Source: Nitrobacter hamburgensis X14 (GTDB taxonomy: Bacteria; Pseudomonadota; Alphaproteobacteria; Rhizobiales; Xanthobacteraceae). Taken from it: a DNA stretch of 64,000 bases. The notes under the pieces are model-generated. The model had not been told where the DNA came from. It was given only the letters and a program-made list of their open reading frames with translations, and searched no databases. Shown piece after piece: positions 57,422 through 64,000 of the stretch (its first letter is position 1; each line of letters starts with the position of its first letter). The DNA lies in assembly GCF_000013885.1 (NCBI RefSeq), contig NC_007964.1, positions 2,466,001 through 2,530,000 on the forward strand, written 5' to 3'. The position numbers and the translations under genes were made by a program.

Positions 57422-57535
57422 TTACTTCTTCTTCTTGGCAACCTTGCGGGTCTTCTTCGCAGTCTTCTTCACTGCGCTCTTCGCCTTCTTCACCTTCTTT
57501 GTCTTCGCCTTCGCCTTCTTCGCCTTCTTGGCCAT
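57422..57535 (-). CDS. Histone H1-like lysine/alanine-rich small protein
   Basis: A 37-residue basic peptide too short for most ORF callers. It starts MAKKAKKAKAKTKKVKKAKS and ends KKTRKVAKKKK, about half lysine, with AKK and VKK repeats like the C-terminal tails of histone H1 and bacterial KAKK proteins. A perfect GGAGGG ribosome site lies 5 bp upstream of ATG 57535, and the stop is TAA. It probably binds nucleic acid or another polyanion and may aid chromatin compaction. Small KAKK proteins of this kind occur in Bradyrhizobium relatives. Confidence 0.8.
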   Translation of the reverse strand: MAKKAKKAKAKTKKVKKAKSAVKKTAKKTRKVAKKKK

Positions 57536-58243
57536 GTTGCCCTCCAGGGGTTAGTGAGATGGCTTAGTCGCTGCGTGCACTCGGGAATCGAAATGCACGT
57601 TCTTCGAATACACCAACATATTGAAAAAAACAGTGTCCCGCTTAAGGAAGTGTTGATGCAAAGATACCGGTGCGACGGCCGCGCGTTTCGCGATAATGCG
57701 CGGATGCGTTGATGGGCGATGCGAGTAACATGCGGAAATTCTGCACCGACGATTGTCAAGGTTTTAGAAAGTGCCTGTGCCGCAGAGGTATCCTGCATTT
57801 CGTAAATCGGTGACAGACGCGCGGCACGCATCGCACCGAGTCGCCGTGTCGGTGAAAACCGTTACGGCGCGGACTCCGAGTCGAAGCTTTTGGCAATAAA
57901 AATATTTTCACGATAACCTTGGAAGTTGCCGTTCGGCGCTCGCGAGGGTGCGCCTTTTGCGAATCGTAAAATCCGATTCGCAAAATTGATCCAGCGATCG
58001 CGACCCTGTTGCCGAGTGTCGCCGGCGCGCCCGGCGCACTCACACGCGACCGCAATTTCAACAAGCAGACAGACCGTGGCGTCGGCCGATGTCTAGTCCG
58101 CGCTTCCGCGCAGCATCCTTCGGACAACTCGGGCCACGCGCCATGCCAGCCATGCAAGCGCTTAGTCGCGCCGATGCCGACAGCATGAGCCGAATGCAAA
58201 CGCACGCGGAGTTGAAGCGCTGGTTGGAGATCGCCGAAGACGG
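57536..58243. other. Gene-poor region upstream of the H1-like gene
   Basis: A 708-bp gap between the gatB stop and the H1-like start. It holds a perfect 11-bp inverted repeat, TTTTGCGAATC (57955) and GATTCGCAAAA (57975). No gene is supported; the upstream part should carry the H1-like promoter. Confidence 0.5.
57955..57985. repeat. Perfect 11-bp inverted repeat
   Basis: TTTTGCGAATC and GATTCGCAAAA, separated by 9 bases, lie in an otherwise featureless gap about 260 bp beyond the gatB stop. The AT-rich arms could bind a dimeric regulator or form a weak terminator on either strand. Confidence 0.6.
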
Positions 58244-59728
58244 TTACAGACCGAGCTTGGTCTTGAGCAGATCGTTCACGGCTTGCGGGTTGGCCTTGCC
58301 GCCGGACGCCTTCATCACCTGACCAACGAACCAGCCGATCATCTGCGGCTTGGCGCGGACCTGCGCGGCCTTGTCCGGGTTGGCGGCGACGATGTCGTCG
58401 ACCGCCTTCTCGATCGCGCCCATGTCGGTGACCTGCTTCATTCCGCGCGCTTCGACCAACGTTCGCGGGTCGCCGCCCTCGGTCCAGACGATCTCGAACA
58501 GATCCTTGGCGATCTTGCCGGAGATGGTTTCCTCGCCGATCAGGTCGACGATCGCGGCGAGCTGGGACGCCGATACCGGCGACGCAGCGATGCCCCGGCT
58601 CTCCTTGTTGAGCCGTCCGAACAGTTCGTTGATCACCCAGTTGGCGGCGAGCTTTCCGTCGCGGCGCCCGTTCGCAAGCCCTGCCAGCACCGCCTCGTAG
58701 AAGTTGGCGCTCTCATGCTCGCCGACCAGCACGGCCGCATCATATGGCGTCAGGCCGAAGTCACCGATAAAGCGAGTCTTCTTCTGGTCAGGCAATTCCG
58801 GCAGGTCGGCCTTCAGCGCCTCGACGAAACCTTGCGAGAATTCCAGCGGCAGCAGGTCGGGGTCTGGAAAATAGCGGTAGTCGTGCGCCTCTTCCTTGGA
58901 GCGCATCGCGCGGGTCTCGCCTTTGTCCGGATCGAACAAGCGGGTTTCCTGATCGATGCTGCCGCCGTCCTCGAGAATGCCGATCTGACGCCGCGCCTCA
59001 TGTTCGATCGCCTGACCGATGAAGCGGATGGAATTGACGTTCTTGATCTCGCAGCGGGTACCGAGAGCCGCGCCGGGCCGGCGCACCGAAACGTTGACGT
59101 CGGCGCGCAGGCTGCCCTTCTCCATGTCGCCGTCGCAGGTGCCGAGATAACGCAGGATCGTCCGCAGTTTCGTCACGTAGGCCTTGGCCTGTTCCGACGA
59201 TCGCAGATCGGGCTTGGAGACGATTTCCATCAGCGCCACGCCGGAGCGGTTCAGATCGATCGCGCTCATGTCGGCGTGCTGGTCGTGCAGCGATTTGCCA
59301 GCGTCCTGTTCGAGGTGCAGCCGCTCGATCCCGACCGCGATGCTCGCGCCGTCGGCCAGATCGACCACGATCTCGCCCTCGCCGACGATCGGCGACTTGT
59401 ACTGGCTGATCTGATAGCCCTGCGGCAGGTCGGGATAGAAATAGTTCTTGCGGTCGAACACCGAGCGCAGGTTGATTTGCGCGTTCAGCCCCAGTCCGGT
59501 GCGCACCGCCTGTCGGACGCATTCCTCGTTGATGACCGGCAGCATGCCGGGCATCGCCGCATCGACCAGCGAGACGTGGCTGTTGGGCTCGCCGCCGAAG
59601 GCGGTCGAGGCGCCCGAAAACAGCTTTGCGTTGGACGTGACCTGGGCGTGGACTTCAAGCCCGATCACCATTTCCCAGTCGCCGGTGGCGCCCTTGATCA
59701 GGTTCGACGGTTTGACAGGTGCGTTCAT
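58244..59728 (-). CDS. gatB: Aspartyl/glutamyl-tRNA amidotransferase subunit B
   Basis: A 494-residue subunit of GatCAB, which turns Glu-tRNA-Gln and Asp-tRNA-Asn into the amidated forms. The kinase-like cradle has [35 protein letters not shown] and the zinc-site region; the YqeY-like tail has [20 protein letters not shown] and ends [17 protein letters not shown]. Length fits the family. gatA lies 3.3 kb away, beyond a patatin-like gene and an IS110 element, so gatB probably relies on its own promoter. Confidence 0.97.
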   Translation of the reverse strand: MNAPVKPSNLIKGATGDWEMVIGLEVHAQVTSNAKLFSGASTAFGGEPNSHVSLVDAAMPGMLPVINEECVRQAVRTGLGLNAQINLRSVFDRKNYFYPDLPQGYQISQYKSPIVGEGEIVVDLADGASIAVGIERLHLEQDAGKSLHDQHADMSAIDLNRSGVALMEIVSKPDLRSSEQAKAYVTKLRTILRYLGTCDGDMEKGSLRADVNVSVRRPGAALGTRCEIKNVNSIRFIGQAIEHEARRQIGILEDGGSIDQETRLFDPDKGETRAMRSKEEAHDYRYFPDPDLLPLEFSQGFVEALKADLPELPDQKKTRFIGDFGLTPYDAAVLVGEHESANFYEAVLAGLANGRRDGKLAANWVINELFGRLNKESRGIAASPVSASQLAAIVDLIGEETISGKIAKDLFEIVWTEGGDPRTLVEARGMKQVTDMGAIEKAVDDIVAANPDKAAQVRAKPQMIGWFVGQVMKASGGKANPQAVNDLLKTKLGL

Positions 59729-60083
59729 GCGCGGCTTTTACCCTGCGGATTGCGACGGGAAAACCCCCGTCTTTGCGTGGCCATCCACGCTCGCTCTGAT
59801 GTCCGCTGTCAATACACCAAGCGTGCAATATCGCCCCTTCGTCCCTTACGAGGAATGGCAGTTCAATCTGATGGTCGCGCATGGGTGGGGGCGGAACTGT
59901 AGGACGTCGGTGATCAAGCTCTGATGCGCGGGTTGGATACCGCATTCCCGATTATGCGTCCGGGGCTGTTCCTATCTTACTGCGGGCGTCGGTCATTGCC
60001 GGCCACAAAGCGTCTGACGGGCATTCCCCTGCCGTCGTTCCGCCCCCGCCCATACGCGAGATGATCTTGTTCTTCATGACGAT
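59729..60083. other. Intergenic region between gatB and the IS110 transposase
   Basis: A 355-bp gap. The part next to the transposase (about 59975-60083) probably belongs to the insertion element; the rest should hold the gatB promoter. A short peptide-like stretch on the plus strand (VQYRPFVPYEEWQFNLMVAH) is open but has no start signal or known family. Confidence 0.5.
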
Positions 60084-61300
60084 CTATTGCAACCTCGGCT
60101 GCGCCTCCCTTGCAACGGCCCACATGAAGCCGACCAATTCGCGAGCGATCGCCGTGCAGACTACCGTCGTCCGCTTGCCCCGTCCGATCAACATCCGGTA
60201 ACGTGCGGTCAATCGGCTCTGCGCTTTCCATGCGATCTCGCGCACCGCTTGCGGCGCTTGCTCAAGCCGGTAAAGTTTCACCTTGCCGACGCGGGGCGGA
60301 TGCCGATAGGTCCATGCACTTTCGACAAGCATGTGCCGAACGCGGCCGTTTCCGGCCTTGGTAATGCCGCTCTGTCTGACTGTCTCTCCGGTTGATCGTT
60401 CTCCGGGAACGAGACCGAGATAGCCCATTAATTGACGAGGGCTCTCAAACCGACGTACATCGCCGACTTCGGTGGTGAATGTCACGGCGACGATCAGATC
60501 TACGCCGCGCAATGTCTGCAACGCCCGGACGACCGGCGCGAGAGACCACTCGGGCACAAACTCCTCGATCACCCTTTCCAGTCTTTCCACTCGTTCTTTC
60601 GAGATGCGGACCGCCTCAACCATTTCCTGGAGAGCGATCTGATGGGCGGGATGTTCAAACTTCTGTTCCTGCAGCCAGCGCAGGTAGCGCATCGTCCAGC
60701 CCTTCTTGCGGGGATAGATACGGCCATGCTTGAGCATGAAAGCGCTGATCTGCTGCCGATGCACGCGTAATGTCTCGACGGCGGCCGCACGAGCGCGCAC
60801 AAGATCCCGCATGGCCTCATGACCCTCGTCCGGAACCCATACCGCCGTCAGCTCGCCGGCCCTCAACAGCCGGGCGAGCGATAGCGAGTCCCGCCGGTTT
60901 GTCTTCACCCGATCGCCCGGCTTCCTTGGGATTAACGACGGGGCGACCACTAAGCAGTCGTAACCGAGCGAACGGATCAACCGATATAGGCCATAACCGG
61001 TGGGACCAGCCTCATAACAAAAATATACGTGGTCAAATCTTGAGGCGATTCGCTGGATCGCCCGGCGCATACTCGCGTCCGATGACTCGACTTCACCGAA
61101 ATAACGGATCTCTCCGTTTCGGCCGCCGTCTGCAACCGCGACCGCATTCTTCAGTTTGGCAACATCGATCCCGACAAAAGCTTCTCTATAATCCTGCACG
61201 GCTCGTCCTCCTGTGGTGAGGATCGGCTCGGCCTGCCCGAGCAACCCTCGGACGCGCAGTGTAGGGCGAGCCACCTCACCATCGAAGACGGACATACGGT
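59975..61300 (-). mobile_element. IS110-family insertion sequence, boundaries approximate
   Basis: The element contains one transposase gene (60084-61199) with noncoding flanks of about 100 bp on each side. The flank before the gene (61200-61300) abuts the patatin stop codon; the flank after it runs towards 59975. IS110 elements lack long terminal inverted repeats and leave no clear duplication, so I could not fix the exact ends. It separates gatB from the gatA-patatin genes. Confidence 0.75.
60084..61199 (-). CDS. IS110-family DEDD transposase
   Basis: A 371-residue transposase from a GTG start at 61199 with a perfect AGGAGG ribosome site; the frame stays open further upstream but that part is noncoding. 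The N-terminal RuvC-like domain shows FVGIDVAKLKN, YEAGPTGYGLY and KTNRRDSLSLARLLR, the DEDD acidic residues. The C-terminal Tnp_20 domain has GLVPGERSTGETVRQSGITK and AGNGRVRHMLVESAW, with the catalytic serine region. Recent work shows IS110 enzymes are guided by a bridge RNA encoded in the element's noncoding ends. The gene appears intact. Confidence 0.92.
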   Translation of the reverse strand: MQDYREAFVGIDVAKLKNAVAVADGGRNGEIRYFGEVESSDASMRRAIQRIASRFDHVYFCYEAGPTGYGLYRLIRSLGYDCLVVAPSLIPRKPGDRVKTNRRDSLSLARLLRAGELTAVWVPDEGHEAMRDLVRARAAAVETLRVHRQQISAFMLKHGRIYPRKKGWTMRYLRWLQEQKFEHPAHQIALQEMVEAVRISKERVERLERVIEEFVPEWSLAPVVRALQTLRGVDLIVAVTFTTEVGDVRRFESPRQLMGYLGLVPGERSTGETVRQSGITKAGNGRVRHMLVESAWTYRHPPRVGKVKLYRLEQAPQAVREIAWKAQSRLTARYRMLIGRGKRTTVVCTAIARELVGFMWAVAREAQPRLQ

Positions 61301-61301
61301 C

Positions 61302-62717
61302 TTACATGCTGCCGGTGAACGCGCGGAACGCAGGGCTCGCCCGCAATGCATCGCGCCCGGCGGCGATCACGTCGTCCACCTGCTGCGGCGGCAGATGGAA
61401 GCGGGTCGGAACCGCCTCCAATCTGGCGGCGCGCGCGGGATCGAGCTGATCGAAACCGATCCTCCCCACCAGCAGTTTCAGATCGCGGCAATTCCAACCC
61501 GGACGCGCGCCGTAACGGGCGCGGTCCGCCGCCGACAGGCCGCAGCGCCAGCGGATCAGCGTAGCCTGCCAATCGTTCATAGTACGCTCGAACGCGGTGT
61601 AGCCTGCGCCGACGCTGGCATCGATCGCGGTATTTGCCGCCGCCTTGACCAGATCGACGCCACTTGGGCCTTCCACGGCATTGATCCAGTTGCCCGCAAC
61701 GCCGGTCTTGGCATCGACCACCAGAAACAGTCCGCGCCGTAGTTTGACGGCACGCTGCGGCGACAGCGGCTCATAGGGCTTGCTCGCCGACAGCAGCGCG
61801 ATGGTGAACCCGGACAAGCCGTAGTTGTCGACCAGGCCGCCGTCGAGCAGTTTGATGTAGGGGATTTCGCCGTCGTGATAGCGGCTGACCGCTTTCGCAA
61901 ACGCGCTCAGCATCGGCGGCGCATTGCGATTGTCGCGCGCCTTCACGATCCAGGCCGGCAGCGGATCCTTGCACCGGCCCGGAAAGGTCTGGATCACCAC
62001 TGGCGCAAACGCAACGGGCACCGCCGCCGACGCCGCTACCGCATTCGCCAGCGGATAGGAGGCGAGGTCGCTGCACATCGCGCCGAACGCGGTCACACCG
62101 AAAACAAAGGGCGTGCGATTGTAGATGTCGGAGGCGTTGATCCACACCCGCGGGCGCGCCGTCATCCGAAGATCGGCGAAGGTTGCGCCATGAAACAGGT
62201 TGGCGTCGAGCCAGCGCGGCAGGCCGGTGGAATCATTGATGCCGCCGGCGAACGCCTTGCCGAGCGTCGCGAGGTTGAGGTCGGTCTGAAGTCCCTCCTC
62301 GGCATTGCGCAGCAGGAATTTCTCGCGGAAGTCGGTCAGCGCCGCGCGCCTGCGCAACCCGTAATACGCGGCCGTCACCGATCCTCCGGACACTCCGGAA
62401 ATGAAATCGATCCGATCGAGCATCGACGCGCCGCCGCCGCGCACCGACGTCTGCGCCATTTCTTCCAACACGCCGAAGGAAAAGGCCGCGGCCCGCGTGC
62501 CGCCGCCCGAGAACGACAACCCGACCAGATCGTCGTCGGTAGCAGCCCGCTCCTCGGAGGACTCGTGAAGCTGGCCCGCGAGATCGGCACTGCTGCCCGG
62601 CTGGTTGACCGGCGCGTTCTGGATCGACGCGCAGCCAAGCAGCAGCGCGCACAATCCGATGATGGGAAATGCCGAACGTGCGTGGCGTCGCAGCGTCCGA
62701 ATCGAGGTGTCCCTCAC
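61302..62717 (-). CDS. Patatin-like phospholipase, predicted lipoprotein
   Basis: A 471-residue protein from a GTG start that overlaps the preceding gene's stop codon. A lipoprotein signal (FPIIGLCALLLGCAS) puts the lipidated cysteine at residue 29. The patatin fold has the oxyanion-hole motif SFSGGGTRAAAFSFG (68-82), the nucleophile Ser110 in ISGVSGGSVTAAYYG, and the dyad aspartate at 292 in LLDGGLVDNYG. It should be a serine acyl-hydrolase anchored at the periplasmic face of a membrane. It lies 3' of the gatA-small-protein pair and abuts the IS110 element. Confidence 0.88.
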   Translation of the reverse strand: MRDTSIRTLRRHARSAFPIIGLCALLLGCASIQNAPVNQPGSSADLAGQLHESSEERAATDDDLVGLSFSGGGTRAAAFSFGVLEEMAQTSVRGGGASMLDRIDFISGVSGGSVTAAYYGLRRRAALTDFREKFLLRNAEEGLQTDLNLATLGKAFAGGINDSTGLPRWLDANLFHGATFADLRMTARPRVWINASDIYNRTPFVFGVTAFGAMCSDLASYPLANAVAASAAVPVAFAPVVIQTFPGRCKDPLPAWIVKARDNRNAPPMLSAFAKAVSRYHDGEIPYIKLLDGGLVDNYGLSGFTIALLSASKPYEPLSPQRAVKLRRGLFLVVDAKTGVAGNWINAVEGPSGVDLVKAAANTAIDASVGAGYTAFERTMNDWQATLIRWRCGLSAADRARYGARPGWNCRDLKLLVGRIGFDQLDPARAARLEAVPTRFHLPPQQVDDVIAAGRDALRASPAFRAFTGSM

Positions 62718-63007
62718 TCGCCGCCCAACAGTTCAGCGACGATCTGCTCCCACTCCGCTTCCGACGACCCTTTCGCATACGGCTTGTCGGCGCGGCGATA
62801 CCAATAGGCGGCGTTACCCATCTCGCCTTCGCGCCGATGCAGATAGGCGTGCACCCAGGAGGCGTCCGCGCCCACCTGAGGCTGCACGGTCACGTGCGCC
62901 TTGTTCCAGTCGCCCTTGGCGGCCCACCATAACGCCACGAGCGGCGTTGAAACCCCCTGCGGCGGCTCCGCCTCCGTCAGACTGGTTTTGAATGCGGCCG
63001 GGGTCAC
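62714..63007 (-). CDS. Small conserved protein coupled to gatA
   Basis: A 97-residue soluble protein read from GTG 63007 in the GTGA overlap with the gatA stop. It has the pattern [20 protein letters not shown] followed by [20 protein letters not shown] and [20 protein letters not shown], ending [14 protein letters not shown] recall highly similar small proteins directly after gatA in Rhizobiales, with unknown function. The HAYLHR-x-EG-x-x-GNA-x-YWYRRA block resembles a single helical repeat of the TPR/Sel1 sort. It overlaps the patatin start by four bases. Confidence 0.78.
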   Translation of the reverse strand: MTPAAFKTSLTEAEPPQGVSTPLVALWWAAKGDWNKAHVTVQPQVGADASWVHAYLHRREGEMGNAAYWYRRADKPYAKGSSEAEWEQIVAELLGGE

Positions 63008-64000
63008 CACCAGCGCTCCGGCGTAAAGCGTCCCGCGGCCTGCTCGATCACCTCCCCGAGCGAAAGCAGCGTCTCCTCGTCGAACGGGCGGCCGACCAGT
63101 TGCAATCCAAGCGGCAACCCTTGCGCATCCCTGCCCGCGGGCACGGCGATGCCCGGCAGGCCCGCCATGTTCGCGGTCACCGTGAAGATGTCGTTGAGAT
63201 ACATCTCGATCGGATCGGCGCCGGCTTTCTCGCCGATGCCGAAGGCGGCGGACGGCGTCGCGGGGGTCAGGATCGCGTCGATACCCGCCGCATAGCAATC
63301 CTCGAAATCCTTCTTGATCAAGGTGCGAACCTTTTGCGCACGAAGATAATAGGCGTCGTAGTAGCCTGCGGACAAAACATAGGTGCCGATCATGATACGA
63401 CGGCGGACTTCCGCGCCAAAGCCCTTCGCACGCGTATTCTCATACATTTCGACAATGTTACGGCCTTCGACGCGGGCGCCGTAACGGACGCCGTCGTAAC
63501 GCGCGAGGTTGGACGACGCCTCGGCCGGCGCGACGATGTAGTAAGCAGGCAGCGCGTATTTCGTGTGCGGCAGCGACACCTCGACCAGTTCGGCGCCGGC
63601 GGACTTCAGCCAGCCGGCGCCCTGGGTCCACAGCTTCTCGATTTCAGCAGGCATCCCGTCGAGCCGATATTCCTTCGGGATTCCGATCTTCATTCCCTTC
63701 ACGGATTTGCCGACCGCGGCTTCATAATCGGGCACCGGGCGATCGACCGAAGTCGTATCCTTCGGGTCGTGGCCGGCCATCGAGTGCATCAGGATCGCGG
63801 CGTCGCGCACGGTGCGCGCGATCGGCCCGGCCTGATCGAGCGACGACGCAAACGCGACGATGCCCCAGCGCGAGCAGCGTCCGTAGGTCGGCTTGATGCC
63901 GACCGTGCCGGTGAAGGCTGCGGGCTGGCGGATCGAGCCGCCGGTGTCGGTCGCGGTTGCGCCGAGACACAGTCCGGCCGCCACCGCCGAGGCCGACCCG
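63004..64000 (-). CDS. gatA: Aspartyl/glutamyl-tRNA amidotransferase subunit A, 3' part only
   Basis: The C-terminal 332 residues of the GatA amidase; the start is beyond the right window edge. The catalytic serine is visible in [20 protein letters not shown]; the cis-serine and catalytic lysine of the Ser-Ser-Lys triad lie upstream, outside or at the window edge. The remainder ([60 protein letters not shown]) is typical of GatA. It hydrolyses glutamine to supply ammonia to GatB. Its stop overlaps the GTG of the small coupled protein. Confidence 0.97.
   Translation of the reverse strand, partial: GSASAVAAGLCLGATATDTGGSIRQPAAFTGTVGIKPTYGRCSRWGIVAFASSLDQAGPIARTVRDAAILMHSMAGHDPKDTTSVDRPVPDYEAAVGKSVKGMKIGIPKEYRLDGMPAEIEKLWTQGAGWLKSAGAELVEVSLPHTKYALPAYYIVAPAEASSNLARYDGVRYGARVEGRNIVEMYENTRAKGFGAEVRRRIMIGTYVLSAGYYDAYYLRAQKVRTLIKKDFEDCYAAGIDAILTPATPSAAFGIGEKAGADPIEMYLNDIFTVTANMAGLPGIAVPAGRDAQGLPLGLQLVGRPFDEETLLSLGEVIEQAAGRFTPERWW

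Overview
The window is GC-rich chromosomal DNA of an alphaproteobacterium, most likely of the Bradyrhizobium/Rhodopseudomonas/Nitrobacter group (Nitrobacteraceae). The pointers are a 14-subunit-type nuo operon, the lon-clpX-clpP-tig block, a glnB-glnA pair behind a sigma-54 promoter, an rpoZ-rsh-pdxJ-acpS-lepB-rnc-era-recO-parC block, tandem alphaproteobacterial porins, an LdtR-like MarR regulator, many small secreted or membrane proteins typical of Bradyrhizobium relatives, and intergenic repeats of the kind seen in these genomes. The assignment rests on remembered family resemblance; no database search was run. Almost everything is core housekeeping DNA; accessory content is limited to an ars cluster, an IS110-family element, a tRNA remnant and intergenic repeats.

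Layout. 1-5.0 kb: nuoA-B-C-D, an FkbM-type methyltransferase, nuoE and the start of nuoF, all on the minus strand. 5.3-9.7 kb: small proteins, tRNA-Asp, an HU-like protein, peptidase T, a SAM methyltransferase and tRNA-Val with a detached tRNA 3' fragment. 9.9-16.9 kb: lon, clpX, clpP, tig (protein quality control) and tRNA-Leu. 17.2-22.3 kb: a copper-ligand-poor multicopper oxidase-like protein, nnr (NAD(P)HX repair), then glnB-glnA. 22.4-29.5 kb: an AI-2E-type transporter, an ABM-domain protein, a coiled-coil membrane protein, ldtR, a candidate small RNA, hemB, an RDD protein and bpt. 29.6-32.9 kb: mntH and an arsR-(arsI remnant)-aqpS-arsC cluster. 33.0-43.9 kb: parC, recO, a small membrane protein, era, rnc, lepB, acpS, pdxJ, rsh, rpoZ. 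44.2-50.9 kb: a NYN-domain protein overlapping a uracil-DNA glycosylase, a PilZ-like protein, smpB, mscL, dapA, a soluble lytic transglycosylase and a DUF3551-like protein. 51-54.7 kb: two tandem porins. 55.3-57.5 kb: tRNA-Ser, a TPR protein, a Sel1-like protein and a 37-residue histone-H1-like basic protein. 58.2-64 kb: gatB, an IS110-family insertion, a patatin-like lipoprotein, a small conserved protein and the 3' part of gatA.

Functional themes. Complex I, nitrogen sensing and assimilation (PII plus glutamine synthetase), ATP-dependent proteolysis, stringent response, cell-envelope biogenesis and metal handling (mntH, ars) dominate. Several loci are translationally coupled by 1-4 bp stop/start overlaps (nuoC/nuoD, nuoD/fkbM, nuoE/nuoF, aqpS/arsC, lepB/rnc, gatA/small protein/patatin). 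The points most worth following up are the methyltransferase embedded in the nuo operon, the arsI remnant, the degenerate multicopper oxidase, the IS110 element with possible bridge-RNA segments inside the gat cluster, the candidate small RNA near 26.1 kb and the tRNA 3' fragment near 9.0 kb. No CRISPR array, prophage or obvious new defence system was seen.
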